Positions 44,299 to 52,587 of a DNA stretch of 64,000 bases are shown in pieces. Source of the stretch: an uncultured Bacilli bacterium (lineage in GTDB: Bacteria; Bacillota_I; Bacilli_A; RF39; UBA660); the NCBI GenBank assembly GCA_944332475.1, contig CALVKA010000002.1, forward strand, positions 135,147-199,146. Reading direction: 5' to 3'. Each line of letters opens with the position of its first letter. Position 1 is the first letter of the stretch. Under the pieces are notes generated by a model. The model did no database searches, had not been told where the DNA came from, and saw nothing but the letters and a program-made list of their open reading frames with translations. The translations under genes and the position numbers were made by a program.

Positions 44299-45854
44299 TG
44301 TGAACCTTTTTTCTTTCTTAAATTAGCAACTAAAACAATACCACCAGCTGCCACTATTAATCCACCAATAATGATAAAGATAGTCGCATTCATTGCAGTA
44401 TCAGGAACATTAACCAATGGTACATTTTCAAGTACAGCTTCCGTAGTATCATTAGCCAAAACAGACACTCTCATCTGTATGGTTGTTGATTCATAATTAG
44501 GTGGGGTTACAGTCTGTTTAATAACATAGTCACCAACTGGCAATGTCAAATGTAAGATATCATCTGTCGTTTCATATCGGTAAACTTCATTACTCTTACT
44601 ATCATAAATAGCAACTTCTGCACTAGACAAATTATCACCAGTAGAAGCATCAATAACTCTAACATCCAAATTACCTACTCGTTGAGTAAACTCTAACAAT
44701 ATATTATCTTCCATCGTCTCTGTACTTTTACAACTTTCCGTAATAGCACTACTTAATAACTGATAATATAACTGCATTTTCTCATCAGATGGCATTTCAT
44801 ATCTTTCTGCATATGTTTGATAAAGTGTAAATGTATCAAAATCAAAATACCCTTTCACTCGAATAGAATAATTCAAAATTTGATTTTCAATTTCAGAAAT
44901 AGGTATTCTTACCCTAAAACTTTCTCCGGCATTAAATTCAGTTTGTTCTTCTCCACCTTGATTAACAACAATCATAGGTTCTGACACAGTAACTACATAA
45001 CGAGAAAACTGATCAGAATAAGCTTTATTCGTACTAGTTGGAGTGATTAAATTAGTTTCAATATAATCATTCGTAACATGGTAAGAAATATCCTCTTGTA
45101 TAACGGAATCAAGCTCTACACTAAAACCATCCAAATACCAATCTACATAATCCTCCCAGGTATTTAAATAATCTAACATTTTATCCCCATATTCACTATC
45201 AATCAACAATGTTTTATCACCAGCAGATAAATTATTAACATATTTCCAATAATAACTCTGCCTATAATAAGAGTCTGATGTATATTCATCAATATTATAT
45301 TTATCTTCATATGCAGTATCTACATCTGTTTCTATAATCTGATCTGTATTCCAATCATAAATATAGTTTTTATCATCCTCAAACCCAGCCAATCTATCCA
45401 TTGCCCACAAAACAAGCAATTGTTTGTAATAATCATCCTCATCTTTATCATTACTAAAATGAGTCTCACTTACTAAGTACCCCATCAAAATCGATTGATT
45501 AGAAGTACGTTCAAAACCTCTATTAATAGAATAAGAAATGCTTTTTTGTTCATTACTATTATAAGTTTTTTCCACTTTTTCAAAAATATAAGAAGTGCTC
45601 ACAAAAACACGATAACGTGGTGGTGAAGAAGATCTTGGCTGATTACTATCATCATATATTTTTGTTGGCAAAGTAATTTTATTGTTTTCATTCTTAGCAT
45701 ATGCAACTTCATCATAACTAGTTGTTGTATATATTCGATTTGGACAATAATTGCCAGTATTAATTTCTGCATAACTAGACTTATGAATAAGCAATACACC
45801 AGAAATCATCAGCATAATAATCGCAACTACAATAATACCGTACCGTTTTCTCAT
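44295..45854 (-). CDS. Wall-anchored Cna-B surface protein (paralogue B)
   Basis: 519 residues with the same plan as 33349-34839: signal peptide ending SSYA, NYCPN (Cys37), DDYYKQLLVLWAMDRLAGFE (Gln145), the GESFRVRIPISEI section, a Cna-B/SpaA-type domain, and a VPDTA-helix-basic tail. The N-terminal part has diverged strongly while the last 130 residues are nearly the same. It converges on the Crp/Fnr gene with a 4-base overlap. It has a clear promoter of its own. Confidence 0.75.
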   Translation of the reverse strand: MRKRYGIIVVAIIMLMISGVLLIHKSSYAEINTGNYCPNRIYTTTSYDEVAYAKNENNKITLPTKIYDDSNQPRSSSPPRYRVFVSTSYIFEKVEKTYNSNEQKSISYSINRGFERTSNQSILMGYLVSETHFSNDKDEDDYYKQLLVLWAMDRLAGFEDDKNYIYDWNTDQIIETDVDTAYEDKYNIDEYTSDSYYRQSYYWKYVNNLSAGDKTLLIDSEYGDKMLDYLNTWEDYVDWYLDGFSVELDSVIQEDISYHVTNDYIETNLITPTSTNKAYSDQFSRYVVTVSEPMIVVNQGGEEQTEFNAGESFRVRIPISEIENQILNYSIRVKGYFDFDTFTLYQTYAERYEMPSDEKMQLYYQLLSSAITESCKSTETMEDNILLEFTQRVGNLDVRVIDASTGDNLSSAEVAIYDSKSNEVYRYETTDDILHLTLPVGDYVIKQTVTPPNYESTTIQMRVSVLANDTTEAVLENVPLVNVPDTAMNATIFIIIGGLIVAAGGIVLVANLRKKKGSH

Positions 45855-45882
45855 ATCACATACTCCTCTATTATCTATATAA

Positions 45883-45912
45883 ATTATACTCCAAAAATAA
45901 CGTAGGAATCAA
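45883..45912 (-). promoter_or_regulatory. Promoter of Cna-B paralogue B
   Basis: On the minus strand TTGATT (45907-45912), 18-base spacer, perfect TATAAT (45883-45888), about 30 bases before the start codon. Confidence 0.7.
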
Positions 45913-45919
45913 GTATATG

Positions 45920-46330
45920 TTATCTGCAAAACTCTCTCTTTAGTTTCTTTAATGTATAATGTTTTTCCGGTAACATAACAGGATAAACACTTCTATAATC
46001 AACAAAATATCTTCCTTCTTGAGCTAAAGATAATGTATCTGGAATAATAACTTTAGAAGGAAAAACCATTTTCTTCTTTAAATTAAGATTAATCACAAAA
46101 GGGCCTATAATAGGCACAATATCATATAATCGAACATAACCATGTTTCGTAAGTCGAAGTAAAATAGCCCCTTCTTCATCCAAATGAAATTTACTAGGTT
46201 CAATATAGCGAACAACTCCACCAAATTGATTTTTTCCAAATCTTTCTTTCATATGGACAACGACCGCCCTATCCACTTTCATGACATCTCCATAATAAAC
46301 ACATCTACTATCAATATGATTAAAATTCAT
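45920..46330 (-). CDS. Hypothetical protein following tex
   Basis: 136 residues from the ATG at 46330, which has AAGGAGG six bases upstream. No membrane segment; beta-rich with several short conserved-looking stretches (FGGVVRYIEPSKFHLDEEGA, VPIIGPFVINLNLKKKMVFP). No family recognised. It starts about 30 bases after tex and is probably in its transcript. Confidence 0.65.
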   Translation of the reverse strand: MNFNHIDSRCVYYGDVMKVDRAVVVHMKERFGKNQFGGVVRYIEPSKFHLDEEGAILLRLTKHGYVRLYDIVPIIGPFVINLNLKKKMVFPSKVIIPDTLSLAQEGRYFVDYRSVYPVMLPEKHYTLKKLKREFCR

Positions 46331-46362
46331 ATTTTCCTCCTTAACCATGAATGAAAAAAAGA

Positions 46363-48519
46363 TTAGCGAGGAAGCAAACTCAAACTAACCTTTCCCTTTT
46401 CCAAACTAATATCATCAACATAACAATCCACAATATCTCCAACACTAACAACTTCACTTGGATGTTTAATATACTTATCAGTAAGTTTAGAAATATGAGC
46501 AAGTCCATCATTATGAAGACCAATATCAATAAAGGCTCCAAAATCAACAACATTACGGACAGTTCCTTGTAATTTCATACCCACGGTCAAATCCTTAATA
46601 TCTAAAACATCACTTCTAAGTAATGGTTGAGGCATCTCATCCCTAGGATCCAAATTAGGTTTTTTCAAAGATAAAATAACATCTTCCAAAGTATATTGAT
46701 CCGTTTCGAGTTTTTCTACATAACTTCTAACATCAATTTTATTTAAGGCATCAATCAATTCTAAACTTCCAATATCACTAATATCAAACCCTAAATCTTT
46801 AAGTAAAGTATTAGCAATATCATAACTTTCAGGATGGATTGCTGTTTTATCTAACGGATTATCCCCATCTGGAATTCGTAAAAAACCAATAGCTTGTTCA
46901 TAAACCTTATCACTCAATAATTTCTTTTTCTGAATTTCATCCCTAGACATAATCTTACCAACTTTTTCTCGATACTCGATTAATTTTTGACAAGCTTTCT
47001 TTGTAAGACCTGAAACATAACTAAGTAATGAGTTAGAGGCAGTATTCACATTAACACCAACACTATTTACACATTTTTCTACCACAAAATCTAAAGAACT
47101 AGATAATTTTTTCTGACTAACATCATGTTGATAAAGACCAACCCCGATACCTTCAGGTGGAATTTTTACAAGTTCCGCAAGAGGATCTTGTAATCTTCTT
47201 CCAATACTAACAGCACTACGTTTTTCAATAGCCAAATCCGGAAATTCCTCAGCAGCAACAGGAGATGCACTATAAATAGAAGCACCCGCTTCAGAAACAA
47301 TAACATATTTACAATCCAACTTATATTCACGGATCATATCAGCACAAAACTTTTCAGATTCACGAGAAGCCGTACCATTACCAATCGCAATGATATCTAC
47401 ATGATATCGTTTGATTAATTGTACGACAACTTCCTTAGATAAACGAATTCTTTCTTCATTATTACTATTTAAAAATGGTTTAATAACAGTAGAATCCAAA
47501 TATTTTCCATTCTTATCAATAACAGCCAACTTACAACCATTAACAAACCCAGGATCAAACGCAAGAACAACTTGTTCTTTCATAGGAGGAGTTAAAAGTA
47601 ATGCCTCTAAATTTTTACCAAAATTATCAATTGCTGCTTCTTCTCCCTTTTCAGATAACTCTGCACGTATTTCTCTTTCTATAGAAGGAGCAATCAATCT
47701 CTTATAAGAATCCTCTATTGCTTCCTTCACACTACCTACAACAAAGGACTTTTCGTTTTTAATAATCTTCTTTTCTAAATAAGATAAAATACCCTCTTTA
47801 TCTACATCAATAGACACAGTAAGAACCTTCTCTTTTTCACCTCGATTAAGTGCTAGAATACGATGAGGTTTAATCCATTTTACTGGTTCACTATAATCAT
47901 AATACATCTCATATACTTTATTTTCATCTAAAGCATTTTTCTTAATCTTAGATGTAATAATTCCATTTTTATAAAAATAACTACGAATCCATTTACGATA
48001 ACTAGCATTATCACTAACCCATTCAGCAATAATATACTTAGCTCCCGTAATCGCCTCATCCACATTTTTTACTTTATCTTTTACAAACTTAGATGCCATA
48101 TCTTCCAAACTTCCATTAATAGGAAAACTCATCATCATTTTAGCAAGAGGCTCTAATCCCATAGCAATAGCTTCTGTTGCTTTGGTTTTTTTCTTTTCTT
48201 TATATGGTCGATATAAATCCTCAACTTCTACCAATTTCGTACACTTCATAATAGAATCTTTCAACTCATCCGTAAGCATACCTTTTTCATCAATCAAACG
48301 TATAACATCTTCTTTACGTTTTAATAAATTTACTTGATATAAATATACCTCATTAATAGACCGAATCGTCTCTTCATCTAAAGCACCTGTTGCTTCTTTT
48401 CTATATCTCGCAATAAAAGGAACTGTATTGCCTTCACTTAATAAAGATAAAACAACCTCTACTTGTTTATCTGTAATATTTAAATTATTTGCTATTTCTT
48501 TAATAATAAATTCATTCAT
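46363..48519 (-). CDS. tex: Tex family S1 RNA-binding protein
   Basis: 718 residues, standard for Tex. N-terminal helical domain (GNTVPFIARYRKEATGALDE), YqgF-like RNase H fold (VLAFDPGFVNGCKLAVIDKN), helix-hairpin-helix units (SYVSGLTKKACQKLIEYR), and a C-terminal S1 domain (GTVRNVVDFGAFIDIG). It binds nucleic acid and is linked to transcription and ribosome-associated processes. The ATG at 48519 has GGAGG nine bases upstream. Confidence 0.95.
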   Translation of the reverse strand: MNEFIIKEIANNLNITDKQVEVVLSLLSEGNTVPFIARYRKEATGALDEETIRSINEVYLYQVNLLKRKEDVIRLIDEKGMLTDELKDSIMKCTKLVEVEDLYRPYKEKKKTKATEAIAMGLEPLAKMMMSFPINGSLEDMASKFVKDKVKNVDEAITGAKYIIAEWVSDNASYRKWIRSYFYKNGIITSKIKKNALDENKVYEMYYDYSEPVKWIKPHRILALNRGEKEKVLTVSIDVDKEGILSYLEKKIIKNEKSFVVGSVKEAIEDSYKRLIAPSIEREIRAELSEKGEEAAIDNFGKNLEALLLTPPMKEQVVLAFDPGFVNGCKLAVIDKNGKYLDSTVIKPFLNSNNEERIRLSKEVVVQLIKRYHVDIIAIGNGTASRESEKFCADMIREYKLDCKYVIVSEAGASIYSASPVAAEEFPDLAIEKRSAVSIGRRLQDPLAELVKIPPEGIGVGLYQHDVSQKKLSSSLDFVVEKCVNSVGVNVNTASNSLLSYVSGLTKKACQKLIEYREKVGKIMSRDEIQKKKLLSDKVYEQAIGFLRIPDGDNPLDKTAIHPESYDIANTLLKDLGFDISDIGSLELIDALNKIDVRSYVEKLETDQYTLEDVILSLKKPNLDPRDEMPQPLLRSDVLDIKDLTVGMKLQGTVRNVVDFGAFIDIGLHNDGLAHISKLTDKYIKHPSEVVSVGDIVDCYVDDISLEKGKVSLSLLPR

Positions 48520-48551
48520 CAACTAATACCTCCATCTAGCATAGCAAAACC

Positions 48552-48560
48552 ATTTTATCA
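48552..48560 (-). promoter_or_regulatory. Extended -10 promoter of tex
   Basis: TGA directly followed by TAAAAT on the minus strand (48552-48560), about 35 bases before the start codon. No clear -35. Confidence 0.4.
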
Positions 48561-48575
48561 CGAAACAAAAGAAAA

Positions 48576-48594
48576 AGGAATAAAAACTATTCCT
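48576..48594 (-). terminator. Terminator after the 3D-domain gene
   Basis: A 7-bp stem AGGAATA/TATTCCT with a T run on the minus strand, overlapping the gene end. Confidence 0.75.
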
Positions 48595-49270
48595 AATATC
48601 CATATCTTAAAATTTCAAATGTTGTATTATAAGAAACTTCATTTGCTAAAGCTTCTGCAGAACTAGAATATAATAAATCAAATAAATGACTTTTACCAAA
48701 TCCAACAGAGCCACCCCTATCTAATACAATAGCAAGAAAAGTACCTAATCTAGAACTTTTAACTCTAACTATCGTACCATAAGAATAAGATTTATCTCCT
48801 GCCAAAATACGAACTTGACCATAAGTAGAATCTTGATAATAAATATTACCATTTCTAACATCCCTTCCACTAGAAAGGAAACCAGTACATCCCCTACAAT
48901 CAGGGCCGTATCCACTTAAGCTACCAACCTGTGTCTCTAGTACATCACTAACAGGTTGAGGATCAGGCATTGGCGCAGAAACTTCTTCAACAACATCTTC
49001 CTCTTTGGCTTCTTCTTTCTCATTACTAGAAGCTTCTTCTGTTTCGTCTTCATCTGTTGTATCTTCTTCTACTTTTTCATCCTCATCGTTCTCATCTTCT
49101 ACTTTATCCTGTGTTTGAACATATTCTAACAAATCAGAACTTTTAAGTTTCTTTACATCAAGATCAGTAGAAACTGTAGTAGATTTCATACTCTGAACGC
49201 CAACCACAGCGATATATACGATAATTCCCATTATCAAAATAGAACTAAGGATATAACTAAAAACTTTCAT
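48593..49270 (-). CDS. 3D-domain cell-wall protein
   Basis: 225 residues from the ATG at 49270 (AAGGAG upstream). One N-terminal membrane helix (about 5-25), a strongly acidic Glu/Asp linker (about 55-105), then GYGPDCRGCTGFLSSG and a C-terminal 3D (double-psi barrel) domain with GTIVRVKSSRLG and VLDRGGSVGFGKSHLFDLL. Such domains occur in muralytic proteins such as YocH and in resuscitation-type lytic enzymes. The CxxC before the domain is conserved in appearance and may form a disulphide. The leader carries a hairpin over the ribosome site. Confidence 0.8.
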   Translation of the reverse strand: MKVFSYILSSILIMGIIVYIAVVGVQSMKSTTVSTDLDVKKLKSSDLLEYVQTQDKVEDENDEDEKVEEDTTDEDETEEASSNEKEEAKEEDVVEEVSAPMPDPQPVSDVLETQVGSLSGYGPDCRGCTGFLSSGRDVRNGNIYYQDSTYGQVRILAGDKSYSYGTIVRVKSSRLGTFLAIVLDRGGSVGFGKSHLFDLLYSSSAEALANEVSYNTTFEILRYGY

Positions 49271-49278
49271 AAAAAAAC

Positions 49279-49313
49279 TCCTTGTAAATATCAGTCTAAC
49301 ATATTTACAAGGA
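49279..49313 (-). promoter_or_regulatory. Hairpin sequestering the ribosome site of the 3D-domain gene
   Basis: Perfect 13-bp inverted repeat, TCCTTGTAAATAT (49279-49291) with its complement at 49301-49313, loop of nine bases. In the mRNA the second arm contains the AAGGA of the ribosome site, eight bases before the ATG, so the folded leader should block initiation. Confidence 0.7.
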
Positions 49314-49314
49314 A

Positions 49315-49347
49315 TTGACAATAGGTTGACAAAAATTACCAATTATA
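49315..49347 (-). promoter_or_regulatory. Direct repeat and -10 box upstream of the 3D-domain gene
   Basis: Minus-strand TGTCAA-N5-TGTCAA (49315-49331) has the spacing of a WalR box (TGTWAH-N5-TGTWAH), though the fourth base is C in both halves. A TATAAT lies just upstream at 49342-49347. WalR controls the 3D-domain gene yocH in Bacillus subtilis. Confidence 0.4.
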
Positions 49348-49368
49348 AAAAATGTAAAATAGTGTAAG

Positions 49369-50268
49369 TTATTTAAGCTCACAATCATATCCAGACATCT
49401 CTAAACTTCTCTGAACATCTTTATAATTCTCCCCAGACATTCCATTAGGATAAACTCCACCTGCCTCTGTAAAGCCAATATCCAATAAGCTAAAATCTAA
49501 CGTAGATAAATTAAAATACTGTGTTTCAATCATTTGATTACTAGATAAATCACAATCAATTTGAACAGAAGTAATATCAGCTGCTTCACTCTGTAAAAGT
49601 TCACACTCCGTATTCCTCTCAGTCAAATAGTCAGCATTACCCTGAATTAAAACTTCATGTTCTAAAGACTCAACTTTACTATCACTAAAATCATAAGTTT
49701 CTGTATACTGAAGGCTAATACCGTCACCATTATCATCATGTTCCAATGTACAAACTAAACTTCCATTAGTAACTTCTTCAGATGTATTATCATCTTTCGA
49801 AAATAAGCTATCAAACAAATCACCAGACATTGGAAGAAAAATAATAGCAACCAATAAAATAATAAAAGTAACAATTAAAACAATAGGTTTAACAGGTTTA
49901 GAAGAACCATTTGTAGATTCGACATTAGAATCATGATCAGACGGTGCTTTTAGCTTATCCTCTTTCTTATAATTCTTAGGAGGGGTCGTCTGTGAAGCAG
50001 AATGCACTGTCTTAGCCATTGTATCATCAGGAGAGATACGAGGAGAATTCGCAGTAGTTCCTGAAATAGAAGGCTTTGCCATCAATGGAGAAACCATAGA
50101 AGGAATCTCACTAGGTTCTGATTCAGCAGAAGCAGAAGAAACATTCTCTACACCATAATCTGACTCTAACTGACTAGGTTGCTGCACATTTGTATCAGAA
50201 GTACGATTCACATCAGAAGAAGTAGATGGTGTATCTAAAACTTCAATATCTTCATCATTAGAATTCAT
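49369..50268 (-). CDS. Signal-anchor protein with cysteine-capped extracytoplasmic domain (family member 2)
   Basis: 299 residues, function unknown. The cytoplasmic N-terminus (about 1-125) is rich in Ser, Thr and Pro, with no obvious fold. A membrane helix (about 127-147) follows, then the C-terminal domain with Cys173, Cys222, Cys239 and Cys296. The cysteine spacing (49, 17, 57) almost equals that of the next gene (51, 17, 57), which shares the domain. The Ser/Thr-rich tail lies inside the cell, so it could be a target of the PrkC kinase encoded nearby; that is a guess. Confidence 0.75.
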   Translation of the reverse strand: MNSNDEDIEVLDTPSTSSDVNRTSDTNVQQPSQLESDYGVENVSSASAESEPSEIPSMVSPLMAKPSISGTTANSPRISPDDTMAKTVHSASQTTPPKNYKKEDKLKAPSDHDSNVESTNGSSKPVKPIVLIVTFIILLVAIIFLPMSGDLFDSLFSKDDNTSEEVTNGSLVCTLEHDDNGDGISLQYTETYDFSDSKVESLEHEVLIQGNADYLTERNTECELLQSEAADITSVQIDCDLSSNQMIETQYFNLSTLDFSLLDIGFTEAGGVYPNGMSGENYKDVQRSLEMSGYDCELK

Positions 50269-50279
50269 GATACATCACC

Positions 50280-51938
50280 TCAACTATGTCTTTCACAAGT
50301 ATAATTACTTGCATTCATATCTTTTTCTATTTCATCAATATTTTGTTGATATCTATAATTTGGATAAGTTCCCCCTGCTTCCAAATAAGCAGTAGTTAAA
50401 AGTTCAATATCTATATTTTCATAACTTAATACTTGCTCATTTTCAACAACACCATTACTTAAACTACAAGAAACAGTAATACCATCTAAATTTGCAGTTT
50501 GAGATTTTAACAAATTACAAGATGCTTCCATTTCCGCTAACTCTACAGCATCCAAATTTTGATCTCCTTTAATAGTAGTATTATAAGTTAATCGATATAG
50601 TTGACTATCTCTAAAATTAAAATCAGCTTGATAATAATAGTCATAACGATCATCACTTGTATTTAATGTACAAGTTAACGTACCAGTAGTAAGAGCAGGT
50701 ACTTCCTGTGCTCTTTTTTCAGCAAAATAATTAGAAACAAAACTACTAATATCAGGTAAAAAGATTACCATTAAAATCAAAGCAATAAACAAAAATGCCG
50801 TCATATAATATTTAAAATTACTTTCTTTCTTAGGAGCTTTAACGTTCGTTGCAGCCTTAGCAGCTTTTCCAGCCTCAGTATTTTGAGCTTGTAGATTTTG
50901 TGCTACCTTCGGTGCAGCAGAAACGGTCTGCTGTGAAGTCACCTGACTATTAGAAGCAACAGGCTTACTAACAGGAGCAGGATTAGTAACTTGTGGTGCT
51001 GGTTGTACTTGCTGTACAGCAGGCTTAGGTTGCACAGGAACAACAGGTGCTTTCGCAACAGGAGTCTCTAATACTTTATTAGCCTTCGGTTCCTTTTTCT
51101 TATTTTTAGCTGCTTCCTTAGCCGCAATTTTCGCTTTTTTTGCCTCTTCTCGCTTTTGAATTTTCGCTTTTCTTGCTTCTTCTCGCTTTTGAATTTTCGC
51201 TTTTCTTGCTTCTTCTTTTGCTTTACGAGCTGCTTCCCTTGCTTCTATTTTCGCCTTCTTATCTGCTTCTTGTTGTTGAAGTCTTGCTTTCTTAGCCTCT
51301 TCTTTCGCCTTACGAGCAGCTTCTTTTGCTTCTATTTTCGCCTTCTTATCTATTTCTTGTTGTTGAAGCATTGCTTTCTTAGCTTCTTCCTTTGCTTTGC
51401 GTGCTGCCTCTCTTGCCTCTATTTTCGCTTTTTTAGCCTCTTCACGCTTTTGAATTTCAGCTTGCCTAGCCGCTTCCTTTGCTTTCTTTTCATTCTCTTT
51501 AGCTAATCTTTTTTGCTCTTGTTCTTGCTTTTCGCGTTCAATTCGTGCTTTTTCTTCGGCATCTTTCTTTTGCCTTTCCTCAATTCTTCTTTTATTTTCC
51601 GCCTCAATTGCTAATTTTTTTCTCTCTTCTTCTTCATGAGCCAATTGCTCTTTTCTCTTAGCCTCAGCACGTCTACGCTTAGCTTCAGCCAACTCAGCTT
51701 CTCTTTTCTTTAATTCTTCCTCTAATTTCTTTTTTGCCAACTCCGATTGAGAAGTGTTTTGACTATTCTTCAACTGCTCTGCTGCTACTTCTTTCGCTCT
51801 CTCTAACTGTTCAATTAAAGCGACCGAATCCCCACTAACAACAGCTAATACATCTTCAGACGAAATCAAATCCTTTTCTTGAGTAGTATCATTTTCTTCA
51901 GACGAAATTAAATTGTTTTCCTGATTTTTATCATCCAT
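50280..51938 (-). CDS. TolA-like signal-anchor protein with long cytoplasmic helix (family member 3)
   Basis: 552 residues, function unknown. A long Lys/Glu/Ala/Arg-rich region (about 40-285) should form a continuous helix or coiled coil and contains three near-identical units of about 29 residues (AKIEAREAARKAKEEAKKA plus LQQQE). Then comes a Pro/Gln/Ala linker (285-370), a membrane helix (376-396) and the C-terminal domain with Cys423, Cys474, Cys491 and Cys548. The helix would lie in the cytoplasm, opposite to TolA. It is 22 bases after rpe and 11 before member 2, so one transcript with the PrkC group is likely. Confidence 0.78.
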   Translation of the reverse strand: MDDKNQENNLISSEENDTTQEKDLISSEDVLAVVSGDSVALIEQLERAKEVAAEQLKNSQNTSQSELAKKKLEEELKKREAELAEAKRRRAEAKRKEQLAHEEEERKKLAIEAENKRRIEERQKKDAEEKARIEREKQEQEQKRLAKENEKKAKEAARQAEIQKREEAKKAKIEAREAARKAKEEAKKAMLQQQEIDKKAKIEAKEAARKAKEEAKKARLQQQEADKKAKIEAREAARKAKEEARKAKIQKREEARKAKIQKREEAKKAKIAAKEAAKNKKKEPKANKVLETPVAKAPVVPVQPKPAVQQVQPAPQVTNPAPVSKPVASNSQVTSQQTVSAAPKVAQNLQAQNTEAGKAAKAATNVKAPKKESNFKYYMTAFLFIALILMVIFLPDISSFVSNYFAEKRAQEVPALTTGTLTCTLNTSDDRYDYYYQADFNFRDSQLYRLTYNTTIKGDQNLDAVELAEMEASCNLLKSQTANLDGITVSCSLSNGVVENEQVLSYENIDIELLTTAYLEAGGTYPNYRYQQNIDEIEKDMNASNYTCERHS

Positions 51939-51960
51939 ATAGTATCACCCCAACCATATT

Positions 51961-52587
51961 CTATCTTAATTTATTTATTTGCTCTTGAAAAGACTCTGAC
52001 CGAATAATATAACTTCCAGATGTCAATATATCACAGTCTTGACACAATTTGCAAGTTTGATCATCAATTCCACCATCTACGCTAATCATAACATCAGAAT
52101 GATAAGCTTCCAGTAAAGCCCTAACCTCCTCTAACTTATGTTGCGTCTCTGGAATAAAACTTTGTCCACCCTGTCCAGGCTCTACACTCATCACCAATAT
52201 TAAATCCAAAAGTGGCAAATAAGGAACCAAACTCTTAACTGGAGTATTAGGTTTAATCGCAAGACCACACTTAATACCGTAGCTTTTAATAAGTTCCAAA
52301 TTTTCCTCTATATGATCCATAAGCTCTACATGAAACGTAATATATTCAGTATTTAACTCAGCATATAACGGAATATATTTTTTAGGATCTTCCACCATCA
52401 AATGAACATCCAAACGTTTATCAGTAAATTTATAAATATTTTTCATCTCACTAAATGGCATAGTCTTATTAGAAACAAATTTTCCATCCATAACATCTAC
52501 ATGAATATAATCCACATCCGTTTCATTCAATCTTTTTAAATCAACGGGAATATTAGAACTACTCAAAAAAGAAGCACTAATTTTCAT
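51961..52587 (-). CDS. rpe: Ribulose-phosphate 3-epimerase
   Basis: 208 residues, TIM barrel. Active-site marks: ISASFLSS, YIHVDVMDGKF, DVHLMVEDP, VMSVEPGQGGQSF and VDGGIDD. It interconverts ribulose 5-phosphate and xylulose 5-phosphate. The ATG at 52587 follows GGAGG by nine bases and overlaps the end of rsgA by 11 bases. The same order rsgA-rpe is found in Bacillus. Confidence 0.94.
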   Translation of the reverse strand: MKISASFLSSSNIPVDLKRLNETDVDYIHVDVMDGKFVSNKTMPFSEMKNIYKFTDKRLDVHLMVEDPKKYIPLYAELNTEYITFHVELMDHIEENLELIKSYGIKCGLAIKPNTPVKSLVPYLPLLDLILVMSVEPGQGGQSFIPETQHKLEEVRALLEAYHSDVMISVDGGIDDQTCKLCQDCDILTSGSYIIRSESFQEQINKLR

